A stretch of 42,630 bases of DNA. Origin: Pirellulales bacterium (GTDB taxonomy: Bacteria > Planctomycetota > Planctomycetia > Pirellulales > JAIMBC01). Below the pieces are notes generated by a model. The model did no database searches, was not told the origin of the DNA, and saw only the letters and a list, made by a program, of their open reading frames with translations. Positions 31,334-39,869 of this stretch are shown here, piece after piece. A program made the translations under genes and the position numbers. Every line of letters begins with the position of its first letter. Position 1 is the first letter of the stretch. The stretch spans positions 1 through 42,630 of the forward strand of contig JAIMBC010000012.1 of the NCBI GenBank assembly GCA_023511675.1, given 5' to 3'.

Positions 31334-31362
31334 TTGGTCGTAACCGCAAGCAAATGTATAAA
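31334..31362 (+). promoter_or_regulatory. Promoter candidate for the deoxyhypusine-synthase-like gene
   Basis: TTGGTC (31334-31339, 3/6), 17-nt spacer, TATAAA (31357-31362, 5/6), set in an unusually AT-rich stretch for this window. Expected start near 31369, ~35 nt before ATG 31404. Confidence 0.42.
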
Positions 31363-31403
31363 TACTCACTTCCGTCCCAGCAGCGAGGTTGGGCCACAAC
31401 GCC

Positions 31404-32390
31404 ATGAGCCGCTATCCGCTATTCGACCGCAGCCGCATCGAGCTGAAGAGCCTTGCCGAACGTGGACACGATCTGTGTGCCGCCGCTTGCCTGCCCCTCG
31501 CGCCGCCGGCCGAGCCGTACGAGGCACCGGAGTTTGGCTTGCTGGTGGAGGCCGTGGTACAGGCACGCCGTCAAGGCCGCCCTGTGGTGTTGATGATGGG
31601 CGGCCACCCCATCAAGCTTGGCCTGGCCCGCTATCTGGTCGATTTGATCGAACGCGGGGTCGTCACACACGTGGCAGGCAATGGCTCCGTGTTGATCCAC
31701 GATTACGAGCTGGCCGCCTACGGAGGCACGAGCGAGGATGTGCCGCGCTGGATTGCCGCTGGGCAGTTCGGCCTGTGGCGAGAAACATCCGGCTTGAACG
31801 AAGTGGTGCGGCAGGCGGCTGCACGCGGCGAGGGGCTGGGCGAGGCTGCGGGAAGGACGATCGACGAAGGCCGCTTCCCCTACCGCGACCTGAGTGTGGC
31901 CGCCGCCGGCTGGCGGTGTGGCGTGCCGGTGACCATCCACGTTGGCATCGGCAGCGACATTATCCACGCCCACCCCAATTGCGACGGTGCCGCCCTGGGC
32001 GCTGCCAGCTATACCGACTTCTTGATCTTCGCCCACACCATCGAGCAGCTTGAGGGAGGCGTGTTTCTCAACGTGGGTACGGCCGTGGCAGGGCCCGAGG
32101 TGTATCTGAAAGCGCTCGCCATGGCCCGCAATGTGGCACGCCAGCGCGGGGAGCAGATCCGTCGCTTTACCACGGCCGTGTTCGATCTGGTGGAGCTGCC
32201 GCCAGACTACCGCCGAGGTCCGCCGGGCAAGGACCATCCTCAGTATTATTACCGGCCCTGGAAGACAATCCTGGTGCGTACCGTGGCTGACGGCGGTCAA
32301 AGCTACTACTTCTGCGGCGACCACCGCCGCACCCTCCCCACTCTCTGGCATGCCGCCTGCTGCGCGTGCGCGCGGCGCAGCGCTGCCTAA
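31404..32390 (+). CDS. Deoxyhypusine-synthase-like conserved protein of unknown function
   Basis: 328 aa from ATG 31404 (a TTG at 31389 keeps the frame). The sequence follows a bacterial family that resembles deoxyhypusine synthase: MMGGHPIKLGLARYLVDLIE, VTHVAGNGSVLIHDYELA, YGGTSEDV, and the GVPVTIHVGIGSDIIHAHPN block, then LNVGTAVAGPEVYLKAL. These fit a Rossmann-like NAD-binding fold. Bacteria lack the eIF5A substrate in standard form, and the active-site Lys context of true deoxyhypusine synthase is not evident, so a different reaction is likely. The C-terminal ~12 residues are Cys/Ala/Arg-rich and may be an extension. Cytoplasmic. The family resemblance comes from memory; the function is unassigned. 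Confidence 0.72.
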   Translation: MSRYPLFDRSRIELKSLAERGHDLCAAACLPLAPPAEPYEAPEFGLLVEAVVQARRQGRPVVLMMGGHPIKLGLARYLVDLIERGVVTHVAGNGSVLIHDYELAAYGGTSEDVPRWIAAGQFGLWRETSGLNEVVRQAAARGEGLGEAAGRTIDEGRFPYRDLSVAAAGWRCGVPVTIHVGIGSDIIHAHPNCDGAALGAASYTDFLIFAHTIEQLEGGVFLNVGTAVAGPEVYLKALAMARNVARQRGEQIRRFTTAVFDLVELPPDYRRGPPGKDHPQYYYRPWKTILVRTVADGGQSYYFCGDHRRTLPTLWHAACCACARRSAA

Positions 32391-32809
32391 ATCGGCACAA
32401 GCCTGCACGCCTACCCTTGCTCTCGTCCCCAGGCTCCTGCCTGGGCACGCGCTGTCCAAGAGGCTCCGCCTTCCTTGGCTTCACCCGAGGGCACGTCCAA
32501 CCTCCTCGACCGCTCGCTACAGCTCATCTCTGGTTGGTTTGGTTGACCATCCGCGCCTGCCGCGCCTTGCACCGGCTGAGCCGCTGCGGCATCGCGTGCC
32601 AGCGAACGCGAAGATGAGACGCCAGGGCGCTGAGGAAGGACGAGGCAGCCTGATCGAGCGGCGCCGCAAGGTGCGCTGGCGATGGAGCGTCTGCTTGCGG
32701 GGAGGGGATGCGTACCCGTGCGAACGCACAAGAGGCTCAGCCTTAACGGAGCACGCGCGACGCACGGGCGAACGCAGATCGTGCTGATGCTGGGCGATGC
32801 CAGCCGCCC
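32391..32809. other. Intergenic with an interspersed palindrome
   Basis: 419 bp between convergent genes. Apart from the repeat at 32421-32471 no coding or RNA feature was recognised. Confidence 0.45.
32421..32471. repeat. Interspersed double-hairpin repeat
   Basis: Two hairpins in ~50 bp: CCCAGGC-TCCT-GCCTGGG (32428-32445) and AGGC-TCC-GCCT (from 32460). The arrangement, with CTCGTCCCCAGGCTC followed by GTCCAAGAGGCTCCGCC, closely matches a repeat I recall as abundant in planctomycete and some cyanobacterial genomes. It starts 31 bp after the upstream stop. Confidence 0.6.
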
Positions 32810-34096
32810 TTACGGTTGGCCGATGCAGTAAAGCCGGCGCTGCGAGCGGAGGTAGAGACAGCCGTCCGCCAGCGCGGGGGTAGCGCTAAAGTCGCTGGTA
32901 TCGTCGGCAATCGCGTTTTGGGAGACGAGCTTGAACTCAGGCCTGGCTTCCAACACATAGGTGCCGCCATAACGGCTGACGGCGTACAGTCGGCCGCCGG
33001 CCGCCACGACGGAGGCATAGAAGGCGGCATTACCCGGCAAGCGTTCGCGGTAGGCGACCTGTCCCGTCTCCGCATTGAGGCAGAAGGCGATGCCCCGATC
33101 GGACACCCAGTACAGGTGGCCCTCGTAAAGTACAGGCGAGGGTACATAGGATCCCACGCGCGCCGTCCAGAGCACATGGGATTGCGAGACGTCCCCCTTG
33201 CCGCCTGCGCGCACGGCCACGGCAGAACCAGCGCGGCCGCCGATCAGGTACACCACGCCTGGCCCCGCCACCAGGCTGGTGCACAGCACGTTCTCGTCCA
33301 CGCCGCTGGCGTACCAAGCAAGTTTGCCGGTCTGGAAGTTGAATGCCCAGATCTCGCCAGGCACACCCAGCACCACCTCCTGACGTGGCGCCCCATTGAT
33401 CTGTGCCTCGACCACCACGGGCGTGCACCAGGTGCCGGCCATGCCGCCGGCCTGGGCACGCCATACCTCCTTACCGGTGGCCGCATCAAGGGCCACCAGC
33501 GCCTCGCTCTCCGCCGAGGCATTCATGATGACCACCTCCTGGTGCACAATGGGGCTGGCGGCTGAACCCCAGCCCATCACGGCCGAGCCATCACCTAGAT
33601 CCGCGGACCACAGCTCGTTGCCTTCCAGGTCGTAGGCAAACAGGCCTGACTTGCCATAGAAGACGAACACGCGCTTCCCGTCCGTGGCGGGAGAACTCGA
33701 GGCGTAACCGTGTTCCTGGATCATGCCTCTATAGGGATCCTCCGCACGGCGGGTCTTGACCGCGCGCTGCCACCGCAGGCTGCCGCTGCGCCGGTCAAAG
33801 CACAGCAGATGCCGCGTCAGGTCGTCCGGCCGAGACGTGTCCGAGCGGGTGGTGCCATATCCCGTGTAGCAGGTGACAAGTACGAGGTCCCCCACCACGC
33901 AGGGGCTCGAGCTGCCCGGACCGGGCAGGTCCACCTTCCAGCGTATGTTCTCGTCTGCCGACCAGCGGACTGGCACCTCTCCACCGAACACAGCCGCGCC
34001 GTTGGGTCCGCGGAAGCGGGGCCAGTCGGCCAATGCTGAGAGCGGGGCCAGCAGCACAAGGGAACACACAGTTAGTCGTAAGAGAGATGTGCGCAT
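32810..34096 (-). CDS. Secreted PQQ-type beta-propeller repeat protein
   Basis: 428 aa from ATG 34096, chosen because AAGGAT lies 7 nt upstream and the signal peptide (MRTSLLRLTVCSLVLLAPLS, cleavage after ALA ~23) begins there; the frame is open to 34174. The mature protein starts DWPRFRGPNGAAVFGGEVPV and RWSADENIRWKVDLPGPG, then shows repeated propeller blades (LVALDAATGKEVWRAQAG, IWAFNFQTGKLAWYASG, FCLNAETGQVAYRERLPG). This is the BamB-like/PQQ-repeat family common in planctomycetes. It is a paralog of the lipoprotein at 6134-7432 but has an ordinary Sec signal and no lipobox. No catalytic signature; probably a periplasmic binding or scaffold protein. Confidence 0.88.
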   Translation of the reverse strand: MRTSLLRLTVCSLVLLAPLSALADWPRFRGPNGAAVFGGEVPVRWSADENIRWKVDLPGPGSSSPCVVGDLVLVTCYTGYGTTRSDTSRPDDLTRHLLCFDRRSGSLRWQRAVKTRRAEDPYRGMIQEHGYASSSPATDGKRVFVFYGKSGLFAYDLEGNELWSADLGDGSAVMGWGSAASPIVHQEVVIMNASAESEALVALDAATGKEVWRAQAGGMAGTWCTPVVVEAQINGAPRQEVVLGVPGEIWAFNFQTGKLAWYASGVDENVLCTSLVAGPGVVYLIGGRAGSAVAVRAGGKGDVSQSHVLWTARVGSYVPSPVLYEGHLYWVSDRGIAFCLNAETGQVAYRERLPGNAAFYASVVAAGGRLYAVSRYGGTYVLEARPEFKLVSQNAIADDTSDFSATPALADGCLYLRSQRRLYCIGQP

Positions 34097-34267
34097 GGGC
34101 AAATCCTTGCTGGCCATGACAACGGGTTGCCGGCTCAAAAACCGAGTGCTGTGCATCGTGCGCAACAGCACCACGCCAGAGAGCGACGGCAGGCCCGGCC
34201 GCGCGGCAGCAGTTTCGCGCGACCGGGCAGCTACCGAAGTATCAGATGCCCCAACTCTCTACGCCCA

Positions 34268-35248
34268 CTACTCTTGTGGGGGCCGCTCAGGCTGCCCACC
34301 ACGGCGGCCTCCCGCGCCGCCACGGCCTCCCCCAAACTGGCCAAAGGCACGACGGGCGGCCTCCTGAATGGCAGCAACATCCACTGGCTCGCCTATCAAG
34401 GACTGCCACTTGCCACGCTGCTCGGCCGAGAGCACCTCCAGCAGCTTGGCGTCCCGTTCCTTCTGAAGCTGCTCGACCTGCTCGCGAATCTGCCGGAACC
34501 GCTCGCCCTGTCCGCCAGGCTGCTGGTTGTCTGGACCCTGTTGAACCAGCACAATCGGCGTGCGGCCGTCAGGCGTCAGACCGCCTGCCTGAGCATCTTG
34601 ACCGCCGCCTTGATTGCCGGGCCTGCCGCGGCCCCTGCCACGGCCCGGCCCACCTGGTCCGCCCGGTCCGCCCCGGCCCGGAAACGGCATCAGCTCCCGG
34701 ATCTTCGTTTCATACGTGGACACAATCTCGGCAATCTGCTTCTGCTGGGCATCCGTCAGGGCCAGGGCCTCCACCACCTCGGCATCCTGCAAGGCGGCCG
34801 GCAAGTCCATCTGCCACACGATCTGCTTCAACCGCTGCATCTGCGGCGGCAGCAGAATCTCCGCCAGCTTGGCGCGGTACTTCTTGTTCAACTCATCAGA
34901 GATCGACCGCATTTGTGCCTCGGCCTTGGCACGCTCCTCGTCCGACATCTCAAACAGCCGGCCAAAGTCGACCCCTGCCTTCTGCATCTCTTCCTGCATC
35001 TCGGCGAACATCTGTTGCGGAAGCTGCTGCAACTGGCCGGTCTGCTCCGGTACCAGGTCCAGCTCCTTCTGCACGACCTCGTTGTTCACAAGCTGCAAGG
35101 GATTGTTCAGCCCAGCGCCCCTGCCAAACCCGCGAAATCCAAATCCGCGGCCGCGCCCGCCCGGTTGCTGAGCCATCGCCAGGCTCGCGCCCAGCAACAC
35201 CGCCAACGTGCCCAGCACAACGCCAGGCCTCTTCAACACTTCACGCAT
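34268..35248 (-). CDS. Secreted Spy/LTXXQ-like helical protein with Gly-rich segments
   Basis: 326 aa from ATG 35248, which has AGGAG 7 nt upstream; ATG 35263 is in frame but would put the SD inside the gene. Signal peptide to ~26 (GASLAMA-QQ). Gly/Arg-rich stretches follow at ~28-45, ~190-215 and the C-terminus. Between them are helical segments with repeated LTDAQQKQIAEI and LSAEQRGKWQSLIGE motifs, as in Spy/CpxP-type periplasmic proteins. Such proteins act as periplasmic chaperones or metal-stress sensors; here the role is inferred only. Gly/Arg-rich segments are typical of planctomycete secreted proteins of this kind. It is 171 bp upstream of the propeller gene on the same strand. Confidence 0.8.
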   Translation of the reverse strand: MREVLKRPGVVLGTLAVLLGASLAMAQQPGGRGRGFGFRGFGRGAGLNNPLQLVNNEVVQKELDLVPEQTGQLQQLPQQMFAEMQEEMQKAGVDFGRLFEMSDEERAKAEAQMRSISDELNKKYRAKLAEILLPPQMQRLKQIVWQMDLPAALQDAEVVEALALTDAQQKQIAEIVSTYETKIRELMPFPGRGGPGGPGGPGRGRGRGRPGNQGGGQDAQAGGLTPDGRTPIVLVQQGPDNQQPGGQGERFRQIREQVEQLQKERDAKLLEVLSAEQRGKWQSLIGEPVDVAAIQEAARRAFGQFGGGRGGAGGRRGGQPERPPQE

Positions 35249-35267
35249 CTGCAAACTCCTCATGAAA

Positions 35268-35277
35268 GAACCGGTTC
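35268..35277. promoter_or_regulatory. 10-bp palindrome in the leader of the Spy-like gene
   Basis: GAACCGGTTC, perfect, ~20 nt upstream of ATG 35248 and just before the SD. A small operator or RNA stem is possible; the support is weak. Confidence 0.22.
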
Positions 35278-35757
35278 ACCTCTATGCCGCCCGTGCGGCC
35301 CGCCTCCTTACCGTGCCAAGACAGATGGCAACAGCATAACTCGAATGTTCTCAAAGACTTACGTGCCAACACACCCTCTCTGGCCGCCCATGGACCGCCT
35401 GGAACGGCTGTTTCTCTCCCTTATTCAACACCACTGGCACCGCCAGGTTTCGGCCAACGTCGCTTCTGCCCACACCATAAGCGCACCTGGGTAATCGCCG
35501 GGGCCACAAAATCCCCCTTCGGCCCCCAGCTTGCAACCGTGGGAACCAGCCTAGGCCTGCCGGCTACCTCGAGGTTCTTCTTCCCCTCAACCCGGGAGCC
35601 GCAGCCCCCTCCGAGACAACTGGGAACCCCTCTCCCTCCTTGCTCCAGGCTCAGGCAGCCCCCCGGCAGACAGCAGTGGCAGCCGCCCGTGCAGATGGCC
35701 CGTGTAGCCTGAGCAGCCTATCGCCGGGCTGTTCGTGACGGAACGCGCCGCAGCCCC
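35278..35757. other. Intergenic, no gene recognised
   Basis: Most of a 558-bp gap between two leftward genes. TATGCT near 35330 on the minus strand lacks a matching -35. Nothing else recognised. Confidence 0.45.
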
Positions 35758-35818
35758 GTGGTCAGCCGCCCGGATATCAGCCATCCGAGCGTGATCCGCC
35801 CGGCGGTCAGCCGCCCGG
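35758..35818. repeat. Degenerate GC repeat at the 3' end of the second kinase
   Basis: G(T/C)GGTCAGCCGCCCGG occurs at 35758-35773 and 35803-35818, with a partial third copy (ATCCGCCCGG) between. The second copy overlaps the kinase stop at 35807, and its GGCGG/CCGCC part can form a short hairpin there. Confidence 0.4.
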
Positions 35819-37480
35819 CAGGGGCCTGCGTTCATAATACCGGCTCAGGGCGCGGACGCGCCATACCTGGTACGCCGTGACCGTGCCAACCATCAACAGG
35901 GCCGCGACGAAGATCAGATGGTGATGCCACAGCCCCGCCTCTTCGCTGGGTGGCTGGGCCGTGGCGGTCAGCAACGTGTAGGCCACTGCCGCGAGCGCCG
36001 TGCTGAACCACACGAGGCGTACGCGAAACCAGAGTCCAGCGGTAGCGATCAGCAGTGGAAACGCCACCACCAGCGGACTGAATGGGTTGTGCGTGATCCA
36101 GAGAATGAACGACGCCAGCAGCATGTCGGCCGTCGACCAGGCAAACGGAACAAGGATCTTGTTCCGGGCACGAGCAGCAGCCCACTCAAACGCCGCCGCC
36201 GCAGCGGCAAACATACCCAGCGCCCCCAACACAGCCGCGTGCCGTAGCGGAGTGACTTGCTGTATGAGTGTGTAGGACAAATGCGCTACCAGGGCAAATA
36301 TCAGCGCGGCCGCCAGGCGAATGGCCAGCGCTGGACGCCGCCGGCACCAGCGTGCCAGGCGGTGCAGCGGCCCACGCGGCCGCGCCTCAACCGGCTCTTC
36401 CCTGAGAAACCGCTCCAGGTCCGCCGCCAAGGCACCGGCCGAGGGATAGCGAGCCTCCGGCCTCTTCTCAAGACACCGCAGGATGACGAGTTCCAGATCC
36501 CTCGGCAGGTGCCGGTTGAGGGTGCGCGGCGCCGGCGGCTCGCCTTCCAGGACCTGCACAAGAGTTTCCAACGGGGTGGGCTCATCAAACGGGGGCCGTC
36601 CCGTTGCCAACTCATACAGAATGGCACCCAGGCTGTAGACATCCGCCCCCGGCCCCACAGCCTGCCTGCGCCCGGCGGCCTGCTCGGGGGCCATGTAGCT
36701 CGGCGTGCCCACAATCATGCCCGACTGCGTAAGTTGGCTATCCCCGCCGCAGGCCAATGCCAAGCCGAAGTCTGTCACATAAGGGTGCCCCTCTTGGTCC
36801 ACCAAGATGTTGGAAGGCTTGAGATCCCGGTGCACAATGCCGTGCTGATGCAAATGCTCCACGGCCCCCGCCACCTGAGCCATCAATCGAGCTGCTGCGC
36901 GCGGCTCCATGGGTTGACCAGCCGCTACGGCACCCAGCTCGCGTCCCTCGACATAATCCATCGTGAAATAGGGTTGGCCGTGCAGCTCTCCCACCTCATG
37001 TACTGCGACCACGTTGGGGTGGCGCAGCCGTGCCGCTGCCCGCGCCTCCGCCTGAAACCGCAGCACCGCCTGCTCCGTGGGAAGCTGGGTGGGAAGGATC
37101 ATCTTCAGCGCTACCACGCGGCCCAGGCTTTTCTGCCGGGCCTTGTACACGACCCCCATGCCGCCGCGACCCAGTTCCTCCAGCAGCTCGTAGCCGCCAA
37201 AGTCGACACGGGTCTGCCACACGCCCATCGAGGGCCACTCGGGCGACAACGGTGCGGCCTTGTGGCGTGCCTCAACGCCTGGCGCCGACACGTCCGCCAC
37301 GCCAGACTGCGCCAGCCGCTCCACTGCTTCCAGGCAGGTCAGTGTGGTGGCCAGCTCGGGGAACTCGCGCAGCACGCACTCGCGATCAGGACGTTCGCCT
37401 TTTTGCAGTGCGTCCACATAAGCATCCAGTGCCGCCAGGGCCCGCTCATCCAGGGGCGTGTCGCCCTCAGCATCGTTCAT
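35807..37480 (-). CDS. Ser/Thr kinase with C-terminal multi-pass membrane domain
   Basis: 557 aa, ATG 37480. Residues 1-90 are a helical region with the DAYVDALQKGERPDRECVL pattern found in planctomycete kinases. The kinase domain (97-360) is complete: GRGGMGVVY, K126 (VALK), H217-R-D219-LK-P-S-N224, D237-F-G, APEQ (264-267). All catalytic residues are canonical, unlike the kinase at 20505. Residues ~387-538 contain about six TM helices with short loops, without a large extracellular part, so the sensed signal may be membrane-borne. It overlaps the upstream ECF sigma gene by 14 nt, which indicates translational coupling. It probably modulates that sigma factor (inference from the known pairing). 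Confidence 0.93.
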   Translation of the reverse strand: MNDAEGDTPLDERALAALDAYVDALQKGERPDRECVLREFPELATTLTCLEAVERLAQSGVADVSAPGVEARHKAAPLSPEWPSMGVWQTRVDFGGYELLEELGRGGMGVVYKARQKSLGRVVALKMILPTQLPTEQAVLRFQAEARAAARLRHPNVVAVHEVGELHGQPYFTMDYVEGRELGAVAAGQPMEPRAAARLMAQVAGAVEHLHQHGIVHRDLKPSNILVDQEGHPYVTDFGLALACGGDSQLTQSGMIVGTPSYMAPEQAAGRRQAVGPGADVYSLGAILYELATGRPPFDEPTPLETLVQVLEGEPPAPRTLNRHLPRDLELVILRCLEKRPEARYPSAGALAADLERFLREEPVEARPRGPLHRLARWCRRRPALAIRLAAALIFALVAHLSYTLIQQVTPLRHAAVLGALGMFAAAAAAFEWAAARARNKILVPFAWSTADMLLASFILWITHNPFSPLVVAFPLLIATAGLWFRVRLVWFSTALAAVAYTLLTATAQPPSEEAGLWHHHLIFVAALLMVGTVTAYQVWRVRALSRYYERRPLPGG

Positions 37481-38072
37481 CCATCAGGTCCTTCAACCGA
37501 CGCACGGCGCGCAACCACAACATTTGCACGGCTGGCCGCGAGCGCTGCATGCGTTGTGCGACTTCGTCGAACGGAAGCTGCTCGAAGTGCCGCAATTGGA
37601 TCACTTGTTGATAATCGTCCGACAAGGCCGTGATGGCCTGTGCCAGACGTAAAACCTCTTCGTGCACCACGGCTTGCTCGCTCGGGCTGGGAATGTCTGC
37701 CGTCGGTTCGCACCGTATCGCCGAACGGTCGTCCGCGCCGGCCAGGGAGACGTGGCCTGCCCCCCTCTTCGCCGTGCAGAACCAGCGTACATAGTCGACT
37801 GCGTTGCGCAGCAGAATCTGCCGCAACCACGCCAGCCACTCTCCTTCTGTGCGGCCGGCGAAACCTTCAAAGGCGCGGTATGCCTCGAGCAATGTCTGCT
37901 GCACCAGATCGGAAGGGTCGACGCGTGACCGCAGCTTCTCTTCCAGACATGCGCGCGCCACGATGGCCAGCCAGGGACGCGATGCCTCGTAGAGGCGGTT
38001 GAGAGCATCGGCATCTCCTTCTCGGGCACGTGCCAATAACTCGCTGACGGCCGCGGACGTGGTCTCTGGCAT
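37467..38072 (-). CDS. ECF-family RNA polymerase sigma factor
   Basis: 201 aa, ATG 38072. Region 2 lies at ~10-100 (LLARAREGDADALNRLYEAS, RVDPSDLVQQTLLEAYRAF, GEWLAWLRQILLRNAVDYVR). Region 4 at ~140-198 has an HTH (LPFDEVAQRMQRSRPAVQMLWLRAVRRL). The SDLVQQTLLEA motif is typical of planctomycete ECF sigma factors paired with Ser/Thr kinases. Its 3' end overlaps the kinase start (37467-37480). It is a different ECF subtype from the one at 19923, so the two pairs are not a recent duplication. A weak promoter candidate lies ~90 nt upstream. Target genes are unknown. Confidence 0.92.
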   Translation of the reverse strand: MPETTSAAVSELLARAREGDADALNRLYEASRPWLAIVARACLEEKLRSRVDPSDLVQQTLLEAYRAFEGFAGRTEGEWLAWLRQILLRNAVDYVRWFCTAKRGAGHVSLAGADDRSAIRCEPTADIPSPSEQAVVHEEVLRLAQAITALSDDYQQVIQLRHFEQLPFDEVAQRMQRSRPAVQMLWLRAVRRLKDLMDERC

Positions 38073-38162
38073 GGCCTGGCCCTCTCACCGCGATGGCAAC
38101 TTTCCCATCTAGCCACCCCTCGCCACGGCGCCCTCGCGCCCGCTGCGAGGCGGCCAAGCCGC

Positions 38163-38191
38163 ACTATACAACCCCACACCAGCCGCTGCAC
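38163..38191 (-). promoter_or_regulatory. Weak promoter candidate for the second sigma/kinase operon
   Basis: On the minus strand TATAGT (38168-38163, 5/6) is preceded by a 17-nt spacer and GTGCAG (38191-38186, poor). Expected start ~84 nt before ATG 38072. An ECF-type -35 cannot be excluded. Confidence 0.28.
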
Positions 38192-38846
38192 GATCCGTAT
38201 GAGACTTGCGCAACACAGGGCTACCGGCCGCCGCCAACCTGCCTGATCTGGCTGCGACCTTCCCCCGGCGTGGGGCGGCTGCGCGCGGTGCTCAAGCTGC
38301 ATACGGCGGGGGGCATGGATCAGGGCAGCGCGTGAGCCCGATGGTTACAGCGAATCTGCCAAGGACGGCCCATCGGGACGGTGAACGCCCGCAGCACACC
38401 CACGCCTTGCGCCGTTGTGGCGGTGCCTCTGGCCTTCTCCTACACTTGTGAAGCCGCTTTCGCAGGGCGGCCTCTCAAAACCAGCGGGCAGCAGCACGCT
38501 GCCCTTGCGCTCCATCCGCCCCCAAGGCGCGGCCCATGTCTTCCGCTTCAGCAATTCGCAGGGTTCCCCCTTCCTTCAGCTCGCTTGGTTGCCATGCCCC
38601 CCGCAGCTCGTACGCTAGCCACTGGCCTCGTCATCGTGGTTGGGGCGAATGCACCCCACGCAAGTGCCGCTATCCCGCAGGGCGGACAGCGGCGACGGCT
38701 AGCGCCATTTCTTGGATCGCGGAGGCCGCATTCGATCACCGACTCTTTTCACCCTTGTCGCCATGCACGTCGCGGGCCAGAAACCGCCCGCGCCTGGCAA
38801 TGGCAATCCGCTCGCTCAAGCCTCGGCCCGCCAGTACGGCGCTGGC
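38192..38846. other. Intergenic, no gene recognised
   Basis: Remainder of a 774-bp gap between two leftward genes. The frames present (e.g. 38381-38989 +) carry no domain or start signal. Nothing recognised. Confidence 0.5.
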
Positions 38847-39322
38847 TCACGCAAATCGACCTGCTAGCCGTTTCTGGTCAGAGTGATCCATCACCTTTAC
38901 CAGAATCATGGAGACCAACACCTGCAATGCGAAGACATAAAGTCCTATTTTGGCCTGCGCATCAGCGAGCGCGGACAGCTTGCAGCTGACAATCATCACC
39001 GCCAGGACAAACACATCCAGCATCGACCACTTGGAAATGAAAGCCGGCAAAGAGAGAAGCTTTTTGGCTTCGTCGTCAGGAAACACTTCCTGCCAGAGCA
39101 AATGCACCCCATCTTGAGAGCGGGCATGGCAACGGAGAAGAACAGGACGATGAAGCCAATCACGACATGCCCCTCGTTGAATAGCGTCTCGATACCCGAG
39201 AGGATGGACCACGTCGTATTATCCACCTCGAAGATCAGAATCTGCTTGCTGGTGTTTATGATGCGCAAGCATAATCCGAGAACCAGCGAAACCCAGCCCG
39301 TCCAGATAAGGGGCCTATGCAT
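38847..39322 (-). pseudogene. PqiA-like (paraquat-inducible protein A) membrane protein, single frameshift
   Basis: Two overlapping frames together make one PqiA domain of ~158 aa. From ATG 39322 the first frame gives TM1 (LIWTGWVSLVLGLCL), then WSILSGIETLFNEGHVVIGF, IVLFFSVAMPALKMG. From the G run at 39110-39107 (minus strand GGGG) the second frame continues VHLLWQEVFPDDEAKKLL, SLPAFISKWSMLDVFVLAVM and IGLYVFALQVLVSMILV. KWSMLDVFV is the family signature. Adding one base at the G run (or a -1 slip) restores the product. It may be a true pseudogene, a sequencing error or a slippage switch. GC is clearly lower than in neighbours, suggesting transfer. PqiA-type proteins sit in the inner membrane and take part in lipid/envelope transport with MCE partners; none is seen here. 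Confidence 0.75.
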
Positions 39323-39869
39323 GCAGCCAGGGCTGGCGTTTGTGCTGTGATGTACTTTCTGAGCGTCATGGAAGGCTTGTCAGATGAAGAAGTGCAGGCC
39401 AGCGGCCCATGTTACGCACCAACGCCGGGCCGTGCGGACGCCTGCCCGCGCGAGCGGCCTCAGGTAACCGGCGGGGCAAGAGCGGGTCATCGACCTAGGC
39501 ACAGCATGGTATTGCATTTTGGCGGACACGACGCGGCAAAGAAGGGCACACGCACTGCGCTGGCGCGTTCGCTTAAGGCCATTACGAGCCATGGGCGAAC
39601 TCCCCGTGCGAGGCACGCTGTTCGCTCTCATATTCCATGCCGCTGCCTCTTCGGCGTGGCTGACGGGCGAGGCAGCCAGCCACATCGGTACCACCATGGC
39701 CACACCGCACCTGGCCCTCATTCAATCGCCTGTGGCGCGGTTTATAAATGGCCCCGGGAGGCTTGTCAACCTAGCGACGCCTCGCAGGCACGGCAGGGAC
39801 GCAAGAGGCGATGCGATGCTGCCCAGCCACACCAACGCAGGGGCGCGATCCCCGCAGCGCGACGACGCT
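39323..39869. other. Intergenic upstream of the PqiA-like gene
   Basis: 547 bp. It contains the strong leftward promoter (next entry). The leftward frame 39380-39721 has an N-terminus that looks like a signal peptide (VVPMWLAASPVSHAEEAAA) and begins 13 nt after the expected transcript start, but its body is Arg/Ala-rich and unlike any known protein, so it is not called a gene. Confidence 0.4.
39741..39769 (-). promoter_or_regulatory. Near-consensus sigma-70 promoter, leftward
   Basis: On the minus strand: TTGACA (39769-39764, 6/6), exactly 17 nt, TATAAA (39746-39741, 5/6). This is the best hexamer pair in the window. Expected start near 39734. The nearest recognised gene downstream is the PqiA-like frame at 39322, which would have a ~410-nt leader; a small RNA or small protein in between is possible. 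Confidence 0.55.

Noticed and set aside
31404-32390. Naming the gene deoxyhypusine synthase
   Set aside because: Only fold-level resemblance; the substrate protein and active-site context are not supported in bacteria.
36257-37633. 458-aa plus-strand frame
   Set aside because: Antisense of the second kinase, whose catalytic motifs are all in the minus frame.
39380-39721. 113-aa minus-strand frame with signal-peptide-like N-terminus just after a strong promoter
   Set aside because: Body is Arg/Ala/Cys-rich and unlike a folded protein, and no SD is seen. Kept only as a question under the promoter finding.
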